A DNA stretch of 41,877 nucleotides from Comamonadaceae bacterium OH2545_COT-014 (GTDB taxonomy: Bacteria; Pseudomonadota; Gammaproteobacteria; Burkholderiales; Burkholderiaceae_C): the NCBI GenBank assembly GCA_003859965.1, contig RQYR01000027.1, positions 1-41,877 of the forward strand, read 5' to 3'. A program made the translations under genes and the position numbers. The notes beneath the pieces are model-generated. The model did no database searches, was not told where the DNA came from, and worked only from the letters and a program-made list of their open reading frames with translations. This document shows positions 22,647-30,953 of this stretch, piece after piece. Position 1 is the first letter of the stretch; every line of letters starts with the position of its first letter.

Positions 22647-24860
22647 TCAAAACCCCAGCGGATCCACGTCAATGGCCCAGCGCACGATGCCCTTGTGCTG
22701 GCCGCGCAGGCCGTGCAGCAGCGGCTGCCAGGCGTGCAGCACGTGCTGCAAGGCGGCGCGCGTTGGGCTTTCCAGCAGCATCTGGGCGCGTTCCACCCCG
22801 GCCAGGCGCTGCATGGCGGCGGGCACGGCGGGGTAGCGGCTGACGTGGGCGAGCGCGGCGGCCAGGCCGGGCGGGGCGTCCGTGGCGGCGGCGGCCTGGT
22901 CGTCCAGCGCGGCGGCGGCGGCGTGCAGGAAGGCCTGAGCCGCTTCCTGCGAACGGCTTTCGGCGCGCAGCAGGGCCAGGTGCATGAAGGGCGGCAGCCC
23001 GGCGGCGGCGCGCTCTTGCAGCTGGCTGGCGGCAAAGCCGGCGTAGTCGTGGCATTTGAGCGCCTCGAACAGCGGGTGCGCGGGGTGGGCGGTTTGCACC
23101 CACATTTCGCTGGCCTGGCCGTGGGCCGCGTCGCGCCCGGCGCGGCCGGCCGCCTGCATGAGCAGGGCGAACAGGCGCTCGGGCGCACGGAAGTCACTGG
23201 AAAACAGTGCCGCGTCGGGGTTGACGGCGGCCACCAGCGTGATGCGGCGGAAGTCATGCCCCTTGGTCACCATTTGGGTGCCGACCAGCACGTCCACCTC
23301 GCCGCTGTGCACGTGGGCCAGCTGCTCGGCTAGTTCCCCTTTACGGCGCGTGGTGTCGGCGTCGATGCGGGCCACGCGCGCGGGACTGCCGTCGGCGCGG
23401 CGGGTGTCTTGCAGCATGGTGGCGATGTGGTCTTCAAGCTGCTCGGTGCCGCGCCCGATGGGGGTGATGTCGGCGTTGCCGCAGCCGGGGCAGGCGCGCG
23501 GCACGGGCTGGGTCAGGCCGCAGTGATGGCAGCGCAGCGTGCGGTCGATGCGGTGGAACACGCGCCAGGCGCTGCAATGCGGGCATTCGCTTTTCCAGCC
23601 GCAGGCGCTGCAGTGCAGCACGGGCGCCCAGCCGCGCCGGTTGAGCAGCAGCAGTGACTGCTCGCCACGCGCCACGCGCGCCTGAATGGCCTCCAGCAAC
23701 GGTGGCGCCAGCACGGCGCCGCGCGGCTGGTGGTTCATGTCCACGCGGCGCACGCGCGGCAGGGCGGCGTGGGCGCGGCCGTCCGCCCCCACGCGCGAGG
23801 GCATAGACAGGCGCTGGTAGCGCCCGCCCGCATCGCCTTCGGCCGGGGCAGGCGGGCGGCTCTGGTGCCAGCTTTCCAGCGAGGGCGTGGCCGAGCCGAG
23901 GATGACGCGCGCGCCGTGCAGCCGCCCCCGGTACACGGCCAGATCGCGCGCCGAGTAGCGCGCGCCTTCTTGCTGCTTGTAGCTGGCGTCGTGCTCTTCG
24001 TCCACCACGATCAGGCGCAGATGGGGCAGCGAGGCCAGCACCGCCATGCGCGTGCCCAGCACGATGCGAGCCTGCCCGGTGTGGGCCGCCAGCCAGCTGG
24101 CCAGGCGCTGCGGCGGCGTCAGGCCGCTGTGCATGGCGACCACGCTGCCCGCGCCCAGGCGCGGCGCGAAGCGGGCGGCAAAGCGCGCTTCAAGCTGGGG
24201 GGTGAGGTTGATCTCGGGCACCATGACCAACACTTGCGCGGCGGCGTCGTGCGCCAGCGCAGCTTCGGCGGCGCGCATGTAAACCTCGGTCTTGCCGCTG
24301 CCGGTGGCGCCGTGCAGCAAAAAGGGGCCGGGCTGGGTCTGGATCTGGGCCAGTGCGGCCGCCTGCTCCGGCGTGAGCGCAAGCGCGGCAGGCGCGGCGG
24401 ACGACAAGGCTGGCGCGGTGGCGGGGGCAGAAGTGGGGGCCGCCTTGGCGCGCCGGGCCAGACGGCGGGCGAGTTGCGTGGCATCCAGCGTGCGCAGTTG
24501 CGGCGGCAGGGCGGCCAGCGCCACTTCGCCCAGCGCGCGCTGGTAGTAGCGGGCGGCGAAGGCGATAAGGGCGCGCCAGTGCGCATCCAGCGGTGGCAGG
24601 GCGTCGAAGGCGCTGGCGATGGGGCGCGTCTGGGCCGCCAGTGCGGGCGCGGGCGGCTCGGCAGGCCCCCACACCACGCCCAGCACGTCGCGCCGGCCCA
24701 GCGGCACGCGCACGATGGCGCCGGCCGGCAGAGGGCGGTCGCAGGCGTAGGTCAGCGGGCCGCTCAGCCCGCTGTGCGCCGGGGTGGGCACGGCCACGGC
24801 CAGCCAGCAGGGACTGGCGGGGAAAGGCTCGGACGGGGCGCTCTTGTTTTTCACGTGCAA
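22647..24860 (-). CDS. priA: Primosomal protein N' (replication restart helicase PriA)
   Basis: 737 residues. Walker A GATGSGKT is at 184-191 and the DEEH box is in IVVDEEHDASYKQQEGARYS. The zinc-binding cysteines follow in CSACGWKSECPHCSAW and CHHCGLTQPVPRACPGCG. Helicase motifs GTQMVTKGHDF and AGRAGR come later. The N-terminal 3'-OH-binding domain runs from about 18 to 110, and an alanine-rich linker occupies 137-165. PriA reloads the replisome at repaired forks. The reading starts at TTG (24858-24860) with no clear ribosome binding site; a GTG two codons later is equally possible. It stands alone; the upstream region has a DnaA-box match. Confidence 0.93.
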   Translation of the reverse strand: MHVKNKSAPSEPFPASPCWLAVAVPTPAHSGLSGPLTYACDRPLPAGAIVRVPLGRRDVLGVVWGPAEPPAPALAAQTRPIASAFDALPPLDAHWRALIAFAARYYQRALGEVALAALPPQLRTLDATQLARRLARRAKAAPTSAPATAPALSSAAPAALALTPEQAAALAQIQTQPGPFLLHGATGSGKTEVYMRAAEAALAHDAAAQVLVMVPEINLTPQLEARFAARFAPRLGAGSVVAMHSGLTPPQRLASWLAAHTGQARIVLGTRMAVLASLPHLRLIVVDEEHDASYKQQEGARYSARDLAVYRGRLHGARVILGSATPSLESWHQSRPPAPAEGDAGGRYQRLSMPSRVGADGRAHAALPRVRRVDMNHQPRGAVLAPPLLEAIQARVARGEQSLLLLNRRGWAPVLHCSACGWKSECPHCSAWRVFHRIDRTLRCHHCGLTQPVPRACPGCGNADITPIGRGTEQLEDHIATMLQDTRRADGSPARVARIDADTTRRKGELAEQLAHVHSGEVDVLVGTQMVTKGHDFRRITLVAAVNPDAALFSSDFRAPERLFALLMQAAGRAGRDAAHGQASEMWVQTAHPAHPLFEALKCHDYAGFAASQLQERAAAGLPPFMHLALLRAESRSQEAAQAFLHAAAAALDDQAAAATDAPPGLAAALAHVSRYPAVPAAMQRLAGVERAQMLLESPTRAALQHVLHAWQPLLHGLRGQHKGIVRWAIDVDPLGF

Positions 24861-25236
24861 TATCGCCGTTAACTCATTGAATTCAAAGCACTTGTGGATT
24901 CATCCCCGAAATTTGTGGATAACTTTGTTGAAAACACTGTGGGCATGGGCCACAAGCCTTGTCTGACAAGGTTTTGGCTGCGCTGCCCATGAAAGCGGCA
25001 AAAAAATAAATTCTTTTGAATCAACCACTTGCATGCACTATGCGTTCTATAGCGGGGGCAGAGCAAGGGAATGTCCGCCGGACGATTTTTGTGCATAAGT
25101 CAAGCCCCCTGGCCGGGGTGGCCGTGCGCACGCCCCTGAAATCCGGGGGATCAGGCCGCCCGTCCCTCTGGGGTGCGGCGGGGCGTCATACGGGAAGCGG
25201 CCTGGCCGCAGCGGCAAGCGTCCCCGCGCCTGCGGC
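24861..25236. other. Gene-free interval upstream of priA
   Basis: 376 bases between the priA start and hemE stop. The priA-proximal part is unusually A/T-rich for this genome and holds the DnaA-box matches. Around 25010-25060 another A/T-rich patch has TTGCAT and TATAGC hexamers. The hemE-proximal part is GC-rich with a small hairpin (GCGGCC and GGCCGC near 25197-25212). No ORF is convincing. Confidence 0.4.
24893..24922 (-). promoter_or_regulatory. DnaA-box match upstream of priA
   Basis: TGTGGATAA at 24914-24922 is the exact complement of the consensus DnaA box TTATCCACA. TGTGGATTC at 24893-24901 is a seven-of-nine match in the same direction. A weaker TGTGGGCAT lies at 24938-24946. They are 33-86 bases upstream of the priA start, where DnaA could influence transcription. 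Confidence 0.45.
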
Positions 25237-26445
25237 TCAGCCGCGTGCCGCCATGGCCTGGCCGCGCAGTGCGCGCGAGTGGCGATGCACTTCGTCCACC
25301 AGGTGCGACACGTGTTCAGGCGGGGTGAACTGGCTGATGCCGTGGCCCAGGTTGAAGATGTGGGTGCTGCCGGGGGCGGCGCGGTAGGTGTGGGGGCGGC
25401 CAAAGCTGTCGAGCACATGGCGCACTTCGGCGCGGATGGCCTCGGGCGGGGCGAAGAGCACGTTCGGGTCAATCTGGCCTTGCAAGGCTTTGGGCGGGCG
25501 GGGCGCTTCTTTCAAAGCGTTTTCAGCGCCTGGGGCCGCCGCCACGGCCCGGGCAGCTATGTTTTCAGGAGCATTTGCCTGCGCCGCTTCGATCACGATG
25601 CGCCGGGCCGCGCCCAGGTTCATGGTCCAGTCCAGGCCGAGCACGTCGCAGTCAAGCGCGGCCATCTCGCGCAGCCACAGGCCGCCGCCCTTGGTAAAGA
25701 CGATGCGCGGCACCACGGCGCCGTCGGCGCCGGTGCGCTTGAGCTGCGCCAGCACGCGCGCGGTGCTGGCCAGGCTGAAGCGCTGGAACGCGCCGTCGGC
25801 CAGCACGCCGCCCCAGCTGTCGAACACCATGACGGCCTGCGCGCCAGCGTCGATCTGGGCGTTCAGGTACTGGGCCACGGCGTCGGCGTTGATGTCGAGC
25901 ACGCGCTGCATCAGGTCGGGGCGGGCGTACATCAGCGTCTTGACGTGGCGGTAGTCGCTGCTGCCGCCGCCTTCGGCCATGTAGCAGGCCAGCGTCCAGG
26001 GGCTGCCGGAAAAGCCGATCAGCGGCACGCGCCCGGCCAGCGCGCGGCGGATGCTGGTCACGGCGTCGAACACGTAGCGCAGCTTGTCCATGTCGGGAAC
26101 GGCCAGGCGGGCCACGTCGTCCTCCGTGCGCACGGTGCGCGCGAATTTCGGGCCTTCGCCCTGCACGAACGATAGGCCCAGGCCCATGGCGTCGGGCACG
26201 GTGAGGATGTCGCTGAACAGGATGGCCGCATCCAGCGGGTAGCGCGCCAGCGGTTGCAGCGTGACTTCGGTGGCGTAATCCACGTGGGTGGCTAGGCCCA
26301 TGAAGCTGCCGGCCTTCTCGCGCGTGGCGCGGTATTCGGGCAAATAACGCCCGGCCTGGCGCATCAGCCAGACGGGGGTGTAATCAGTGGCCTGGCCCAG
26401 ACAGGCGCGCAGGAAGGTGTCGTTTTGCAGGGGGGCGAAGCTCAT
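25237..26445 (-). CDS. hemE: Uroporphyrinogen decarboxylase with an in-frame repeat insertion
   Basis: 402 residues, against about 354 in E. coli. It converts uroporphyrinogen III to coproporphyrinogen III in haem synthesis. Active-site blocks are intact: [14 protein letters not shown] (27-39), [13 protein letters not shown] (77-89), [18 protein letters not shown], and [15 protein letters not shown]. Between [12 protein letters not shown] and [10 protein letters not shown], where relatives have about 3-9 residues, residues 285-318 form an alanine-rich insert ([18 protein letters not shown] and onwards) encoded largely by REP-like copy E. The frame is kept. The ATG at 26443-26445 is the family start. 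The 215 bases upstream show no other gene. Confidence 0.94.
   Translation of the reverse strand: MSFAPLQNDTFLRACLGQATDYTPVWLMRQAGRYLPEYRATREKAGSFMGLATHVDYATEVTLQPLARYPLDAAILFSDILTVPDAMGLGLSFVQGEGPKFARTVRTEDDVARLAVPDMDKLRYVFDAVTSIRRALAGRVPLIGFSGSPWTLACYMAEGGGSSDYRHVKTLMYARPDLMQRVLDINADAVAQYLNAQIDAGAQAVMVFDSWGGVLADGAFQRFSLASTARVLAQLKRTGADGAVVPRIVFTKGGGLWLREMAALDCDVLGLDWTMNLGAARRIVIEAAQANAPENIAARAVAAAPGAENALKEAPRPPKALQGQIDPNVLFAPPEAIRAEVRHVLDSFGRPHTYRAAPGSTHIFNLGHGISQFTPPEHVSHLVDEVHRHSRALRGQAMAARG
25511..25576 (-). repeat. REP-like palindrome, copy E, inside hemE
   Basis: On the coding strand: ATGCTCCTGAAAACATAGCT, then GGGCCGTGGCGGCGGCCC (palindrome GGCCGT/GCGGCC), then GCGCTGAAAACGCTTTGAAA. 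The order and sequence match copy G (TTTGCTCCTGAAATAATAGC ... GGCCGTGTTGACGGCC ... TGAAACGGCTTTTTGG). It is read in frame as about 22 residues. Confidence 0.7.
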
Positions 26446-26660
26446 GCGGGCATTGTCGCAGGCCGCGCGCCGGGGCGGCACGCGGGGCGCTCGCGGCATG
26501 GAACCTGTCACGGCGCGGCCACGGCCTTGGCTCGCGCCGCTGCCAAGCCGGCAAAGGCCGCCAAACGGCATGCGCTGCGCCAGCACCGCCGTGCGCCGGC
26601 AAGCTAGCAGCTGGCACGCAGCAGGGCCGCGCAAAAACCGTGAACCGGGAACGGCGACCC

Positions 26661-27218
26661 TTAGCTGGTGGCCGTTTCCACCGCCTGCACTTTGCCGTCC
26701 AGCGACATCAGCAGGGTTTCCACGCCCAGCTTGGGATACTTTTCCTTGATCATGCGGCGCAGCTTGCCCAATTGTTCGGCGTGGGCGGCCGTTTCGCTTT
26801 CAGGCGTTTTGGCATGCGCCTCGCCCAAAATTACCTTGTAGGCGCCGCAGTCGCGGTGGTCCAGCACAATGACTTTCTTGATGGCGTGCAACTGGATCGC
26901 AATATCCAGATGTTCCCAGAATGTCTTGCTCCAGGCCGGGTATTTGTCCGTGACCGCGCCCAGCGAAGCCCCCGCCAGCACCACATGGTCATATTGGTCG
27001 CGCAATCCGCGGCTGTGCATGTAGCGGTCGATTTCATCCATCAGACGAAAATCCATGCAGCTGAGCAGCAGCGCCTCTGTCGCGCCGGCGGCATGGGCCT
27101 GGGGCAGTTGGACGCTCAGCAGGCTCACGCCGCTGGCCAGCGCCGCCAGCTGGACGAAACGGCGGCGGCCCGTGACCGGGGCGGCCACGGCGGTTTTTTC
27201 TTCAATGCAGCAAGACAT
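26661..27218 (-). CDS. Exported beta-class carbonic anhydrase with Tat signal
   Basis: 185 residues. After a short cysteine-containing start comes a twin-arginine signal ([14 protein letters not shown], 17-30) ending near QAHA at 40-43. The mature part holds the beta-carbonic anhydrase ligands: C54, D56 and R58 in SCMDFR, and H121 and C124 in LDHRDCGAY. It should interconvert CO2 and bicarbonate in the periplasm after folding with zinc in the cytoplasm. The ATG at 27216-27218 follows AGGAG by 6 bases. A perfect FNR box and a well-placed -10 lie upstream, pointing to oxygen-controlled expression. The chain is short for the family and lacks some C-terminal secondary structure, so activity is likely but not certain. 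Confidence 0.8.
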   Translation of the reverse strand: MSCCIEEKTAVAAPVTGRRRFVQLAALASGVSLLSVQLPQAHAAGATEALLLSCMDFRLMDEIDRYMHSRGLRDQYDHVVLAGASLGAVTDKYPAWSKTFWEHLDIAIQLHAIKKVIVLDHRDCGAYKVILGEAHAKTPESETAAHAEQLGKLRRMIKEKYPKLGVETLLMSLDGKVQAVETATS

Positions 27219-27276
27219 GGTTTTCTCCTGGTTTCTGAACGGTGGTTTCATCAAAATCCGGCGCGCCGGCCCATGA

Positions 27277-27282
27277 AATCTA
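27277..27282 (-). promoter_or_regulatory. -10 box of the carbonic anhydrase gene
   Basis: TAGATT on the minus strand, with its centre 33 bases from the centre of the FNR box. That is the spacing of class II FNR-activated promoters (site at about -41.5). The start codon is about 60 bases further on. Confidence 0.5.
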
Positions 27283-27305
27283 GGGGGGGCGTTCAGACAG
27301 GGGAA

Positions 27306-27319
27306 TTGATTTAAATCAA
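27306..27319. promoter_or_regulatory. Perfect FNR/ANR box
   Basis: TTGATTTAAATCAA is a perfect 14-base palindrome identical to the consensus TTGAT-N4-ATCAA. It lies 88 bases upstream of the carbonic anhydrase start. On the plus strand a TTTAAT hexamer at 27344-27349 is at a similar distance, so corC might also be affected. Confidence 0.75.
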
Positions 27320-27574
27320 AACGAATAATCCATTAAATACCCGTTTAATCTATTTGTATATTCAGTGGAAAAATCGTTTCCAATATTTTCAGACGTGCCA
27401 TGAAAACCTGTGGGCACAGCGCTCATGGCGGCCCGGCTTCAAAGGGCGCGCGGGCCTGGAAACGGCCGCCAGCGCCCGGCAACCCCCGGAGGCCGCGTAC
27501 CACGCGGCGGCGGCCCCGGCGATTTCCGTTATTCTTCCGGGCCTGCCAACTACCGCAGGTTCTGCAACCCGCCC

Positions 27575-28504
27575 GTGCCCGACCCCCACTCTGCGCGCGC
27601 CAGCGAGCGCCCCGAAGACAAGCGCAGTTTCTTCCGCAAGCTGATCGAGTTCATCAACCCCGGCGTCGATTCCACCGACGAGCTGATCGAAGCCTTGGCC
27701 GAGGCCGAGGACAAGCAGCTCATCGACGCCGAGAGCCGCATCATGCTCGAGGGCGTGCTGCGCCTGGCCGACATGACCGCCGGCGACGCCATGGTGGCCG
27801 CCCCGCGCATGGACATGCTGGACATCGACGCCTCCTACGACCAGTTGCTGCGCACCGTGATCGACACCGCGCACTCGCGCTTTCCCGTCTATCAGGGCGA
27901 GCGCGAGAACGTTATCGGCATCCTGCTGGCCAAGGACTTGCTCAAGCTCCAGCGCGCGCCCGAGCTGAACCTGCGCACCCTGCTGCGCCCGGCCATGTTC
28001 GTGCCCGAGAGCAAGGGGCTGAACGACCTGCTGCGCGCCTTCCGCATCAACCGCAACCACCTGGCCATCGTGGTCGATGAATTCGGGCGCACGGCCGGCC
28101 TCATCACCATTGAGGACGTGCTGGAGCAAATCGTCGGCGAGATCGAGGACGAGTTCGACGACGACGTGGAAAACGGCGACATCTTCGCGCTGGCCGACAA
28201 CACCTGGCGCGTGGCTGGCGACACGCCGCTGGAACGCGTGAACGACGCCTTCGGCGTGCAGCTGGGCACCGTGGCCGATGCCGACCTGCCCGTCGAGTTC
28301 GACACCATTGGCGGCCTCATCGCGCACGAAATGGGCCATGTGCCCGCGCGCGGCGAACGCTGCGAGCTGGGCGGCCTGAGCTTCACCGTGCTGCTGGCCA
28401 AGGGCGGCGCGGTGCGCTGGTTCAAGGTGTCGCCCACCGGCGCCACGCCCCTGCCCGCCCCGTTGCCTGCTGCCTCCGCCCATCCCGGCGGCCCCGGCGC
28501 ATGA
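27575..28504 (+). CDS. corC: CorC/HlyC-family protein with CBS domains
   Basis: 309 residues from GTG (27575), which is chosen because the conserved sequence begins almost at once (PEDKRSFFRKLIEFINPG). Two CBS repeats cover about 60-180 (MTAGDAMVAAPRMDMLDIDA, NVIGILLAKDLLKL, VVDEFGRTAGLITIEDVLEQ). The CorC/HlyC domain follows (about 205-285: WRVAGDTPLERVNDAFGV, FDTIGGLIAHEMGHVPARGE). There is no DUF21 membrane domain, so it is the soluble CorC type linked to Mg2+/Co2+ efflux. In many proteobacteria corC precedes lnt, as here. The 356 bases upstream (27219-27574) hold the FNR region and no gene. Confidence 0.9.
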   Translation: MPDPHSARASERPEDKRSFFRKLIEFINPGVDSTDELIEALAEAEDKQLIDAESRIMLEGVLRLADMTAGDAMVAAPRMDMLDIDASYDQLLRTVIDTAHSRFPVYQGERENVIGILLAKDLLKLQRAPELNLRTLLRPAMFVPESKGLNDLLRAFRINRNHLAIVVDEFGRTAGLITIEDVLEQIVGEIEDEFDDDVENGDIFALADNTWRVAGDTPLERVNDAFGVQLGTVADADLPVEFDTIGGLIAHEMGHVPARGERCELGGLSFTVLLAKGGAVRWFKVSPTGATPLPAPLPAASAHPGGPGA

Positions 28505-28596
28505 AAGCTGCCGCCCGCTTCCGTCACCGCCGCCGCCATGGCGCCTTCGCGCGCGTGTACGGCGTGTACGGCCCGGGCTCGGGCTCGGGCGGCTGA
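28501..28596 (+). CDS. Possible 31-residue basic microprotein between corC and lnt
   Basis: An ATG at 28501 overlaps the corC stop (ATGA) and opens a 31-codon frame starting MKAAARFRHRRRHGAFARVY and ending in a glycine/serine run, with TGA six bases before lnt. The ATGA overlap would allow coupled translation. The sequence is arginine-rich and its end is made of short tandem repeats (GTGTACGGC twice, GGGCTC twice). There is no clear ribosome binding site and no known family, so it may only be spacer. Confidence 0.2.
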   Translation: MKAAARFRHRRRHGAFARVYGVYGPGSGSGG

Positions 28597-28602
28597 CCGG
28601 CC

Positions 28603-30198
28603 ATGCGGCTGCGCGCCTGGCTGGCATCGCCCCTGGCCGCCGTGGCGGCCGGGCTGGCGCAGGCCGCTGCGCTGGCAGACCCGTGGACGGGCCAGCCGCA
28701 CGGCTGGCTGCAAGTGTTCAGCCTGGCCTGGCTGGTCTGGCAACTGCTCAGCCCGCCCAGCGCCGCCCGTTCCGGCATGGCCCCACCGGCCCCAGCAGGC
28801 CCATCGCTCTGGTGGCACGGCGCCCGGCAAGGCGGGCTGTTCGCGCTGGCCTGGCTGGCCGGCACCTTCTGGTGGCTGTTCATTTCCATGCACACCTATG
28901 GCGGCCTGATGGCCCCGCTGGCCGCGCTGGCCGTGGGCGCGCTGGCCGGGTTTCTGGCCTTGTACTACGCCGCCGCCTCTGCGCTGTTTTCGGCCTTGCG
29001 GCCTGCCCATGGGGCCTTGGCAGCTATATTTTTTGCAGCATTGTGGACATTGGCCGAACTGGGCCGGGGCACGCTGCTGACCGGCTTTCCGTGGGGCGCT
29101 GGCGGCTACGCACATGTGGACAGCACGCTGGCCGCGCTGGCGCGCTACGTGGGCGTGTACGGCGTGGGCGGGGCCGCCGCCCTGGGGGCCGCCTTGCTGG
29201 CCGCGCTGCTGGCCTTGCCCCGGCGCCGGGCATCCGGCCTGACGCTGGCCGCCCTGCTGGCGGCGCTGGTCGGGGCCGGTTGGACGCACCAGGCCGCCGT
29301 GCGCGCCCCGGGCCTGCCTGCGCTGCGCATGGACGTGGCGCTGCTGCAAGGCAACATCCCGCAAGACGAGAAGTTCGTGCCCGGCACTGGCGTGATCGAC
29401 TCGCTGCGCTGGTACGGCGCGCAGCTGCGCGACGCCCGCGCCCCGCTGGTGGTGGCCCCTGAAACCGCCCTGCCCCTGCTGCCCGCGCAACTGCCCGAAG
29501 GCTATTGGGAGCGCCTGCGCGAGCGCTACGGCCAAGGCGACCAGGCCGCGCTGCTGGGCGTGCCGCTGGGCAGCGCCGAAGAGGGCTACACCAATTCGGT
29601 GGTGGGCCTGGCCGCGCCCCCCACGCACGCGCCCTACCGTTATGACAAGCACCACCTCGTGCCCTTTGGCGAATTCATTCCGCCGCTGTTCAAGTGGTTC
29701 GTGCGCCTGATGAACATTCCGCTGGGCGACTTCGACCGCGGCGCGGTGGGCCAGCCGTCTTTCGAATGGCGGGGCCAGCGCCTGGCCCCCAACATCTGCT
29801 ACGAAGACCTGTTTGGCGAAGAGCTGGCCGCGCGCTTTGCCCACGCCGGGCAGGCGCCCACGGCCTTTGTCAACCTGAGCAACATCGCCTGGTTTGGCGA
29901 CACAGTGGCCATTGACCAGCACCTGCACATCAGCCGCATGCGCGCACTGGAGTTCGAGCGCCCCATGCTGCGCGCCACCAACACCGGCGCCACCGCCATC
30001 ATCGACCACCGGGGCCGCGTCACGCACCAGCTGCCGCGCCTCACGCGCGACGTGCTGACCGGCTCGTTTGAAGGCCGCACGGCCCTTACCCCCTTCGCCC
30101 GCTGGGCCGCCGCCTGGGGGCTGGCGCCGCTGTGGGCGCTGTGCGCCCTGCTGGCCATGGGCGCCGCCTGGGCAGGGCGGCGCCCACGACGGGCATAA
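28603..30198 (+). CDS. lnt: Apolipoprotein N-acyltransferase
   Basis: 531 residues. A polytopic N-terminal half (about 7 to 220) is followed by a periplasmic nitrilase-like domain with the Glu-Lys-Cys triad: E in VVAPETALPLL, K in RYDKHHLVPFGEFIPP, C in PNICYEDLFGEE. A last membrane segment ends the protein. Lnt adds the third acyl chain to lipoproteins, required for Lol sorting in most Gram-negatives. It follows corC in the usual order. Residues about 130-147 (RPAHGALAAIFFAALW) are encoded by REP-like copy F and are part of a membrane segment just before the conserved TLAE/RG block. Repeat copy G begins right after the stop. Confidence 0.93.
   Translation: MRLRAWLASPLAAVAAGLAQAAALADPWTGQPHGWLQVFSLAWLVWQLLSPPSAARSGMAPPAPAGPSLWWHGARQGGLFALAWLAGTFWWLFISMHTYGGLMAPLAALAVGALAGFLALYYAAASALFSALRPAHGALAAIFFAALWTLAELGRGTLLTGFPWGAGGYAHVDSTLAALARYVGVYGVGGAAALGAALLAALLALPRRRASGLTLAALLAALVGAGWTHQAAVRAPGLPALRMDVALLQGNIPQDEKFVPGTGVIDSLRWYGAQLRDARAPLVVAPETALPLLPAQLPEGYWERLRERYGQGDQAALLGVPLGSAEEGYTNSVVGLAAPPTHAPYRYDKHHLVPFGEFIPPLFKWFVRLMNIPLGDFDRGAVGQPSFEWRGQRLAPNICYEDLFGEELAARFAHAGQAPTAFVNLSNIAWFGDTVAIDQHLHISRMRALEFERPMLRATNTGATAIIDHRGRVTHQLPRLTRDVLTGSFEGRTALTPFARWAAAWGLAPLWALCALLAMGAAWAGRRPRRA
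28991..29043 (-). repeat. REP-like palindrome, copy F, inside lnt
   Basis: On the minus strand: CAATGCTGCAAAAAATATAG then CTGCCAAGGCCCCATGGGCA then GGCCGC. The AAAAAATATAGCTGCC block is nearly identical to copies A, C and E. It is read in frame on the opposite strand as part of Lnt. Confidence 0.65.
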
Positions 30199-30200
30199 AA

Positions 30201-30260
30201 GCCAAAAAGCCGTTTCAGGCCGTCAACACGGCCCAGGTAGCTATTATTTCAGGAGCAAAC
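30201..30260 (-). repeat. REP-like palindrome, copy G
   Basis: On the minus strand: GTTTGCTCCTGAAATAATAG, CTACCTGGGCCGTGTTGACG, GCC and TGAAACGGCTTTTTGG. It starts 3 bases after the lnt stop and lies between the convergent lnt and pgpA. The palindrome GGCCGT/ACGGCC is perfect over six bases. Confidence 0.72.
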
Positions 30261-30296
30261 CGGCGCTGGCGCCACCGTGGCGGCGCATGCCACGGC

Positions 30297-30953
30297 TCAC
30301 GCCCCCAGCCACTGCGCCCGCACGGCCACGGCCAGCACCAGCAGGGTGCAGGCAGCGGCGGCCAGGTCGTCCAGCATGATGCCAAGCGCGCCGCGCCAGC
30401 CGCCTGCGCGGTGAAACAGGCGGTCGGCCCAGCCCACGGGGCCGGGTTTCACCGCATCAAAAAAGCGGAACAGGCCAAAGGCCAGGCATTGCGCCGCCAA
30501 ACTGGCCGGCAACAGCAGCCACAGCACCAGCCAGAAGGCCACCACCTCGTCCCAGACGATGGCGCCGGGGTCGGCCATGCGCAGGTGGCGGGCCGTGACG
30601 GCGCTGGCCCACCAGCCCAGCGGCAGCGCCACGGCAATCAGCGCGCCCTGCTGCGCCGGCGTGAGCCAGGGCTGCACCAGCCCGGCCCACACGGCCCAGG
30701 CCCAGAGCGTGCCCACCGTGCCCGCAGCCTTCGGGGCCAGGCCCGCGCCCAAGGCCAAGGCCACCCAGTGCGCCGGATGGGCGCGCAAAAAGGCCAGGCC
30801 GGGGCGGCCCCCGGGGGCAGAGGCGGCGGCCGGGCCAGGGCGCGCGGTTTCACGGATGCCTTCGCCCTTGGGGCGCACGTCCGTCACGTCCGCCGCGCCA
30901 GCCGCGCGGCTGCGGCTGGCCAGCGGGCCACGGGGCGGGGCGGGCATGGTCAT
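30297..30953 (-). CDS. pgpA: Phosphatidylglycerophosphatase A
   Basis: 218 residues. A loose, polar N-terminal extension of about 50 residues is followed by the PgpA membrane domain: GLAPKAAGTVGTLWAWAVWA, DPGAIVWDEVVAFWLVLWLL, FGLFRFFDAVKPGPVGWADR and GGWRGALGIMLDDLAAAA. The acidic residues in VWDE and LDD are the family's metal-binding candidates. It dephosphorylates phosphatidylglycerophosphate to phosphatidylglycerol. The ATG at 30951-30953 overlaps the stop of the upstream DUF4139 gene (ATGA), implying coupled translation; another ATG lies two codons inside. Confidence 0.9.
   Translation of the reverse strand: MTMPAPPRGPLASRSRAAGAADVTDVRPKGEGIRETARPGPAAASAPGGRPGLAFLRAHPAHWVALALGAGLAPKAAGTVGTLWAWAVWAGLVQPWLTPAQQGALIAVALPLGWWASAVTARHLRMADPGAIVWDEVVAFWLVLWLLLPASLAAQCLAFGLFRFFDAVKPGPVGWADRLFHRAGGWRGALGIMLDDLAAAACTLLVLAVAVRAQWLGA

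Noticed and set aside
22195-22836. A 213-codon frame in the cutA-priA interval
   Set aside because: It is made of dispersed repeat sequence and then antisense priA; such frames are often annotated as hypothetical proteins but have no independent support.
26446-26634. Possible N-terminal extension of HemE
   Set aside because: The extension is unlike the family, and the conserved N terminus begins right at the ATG at 26445.
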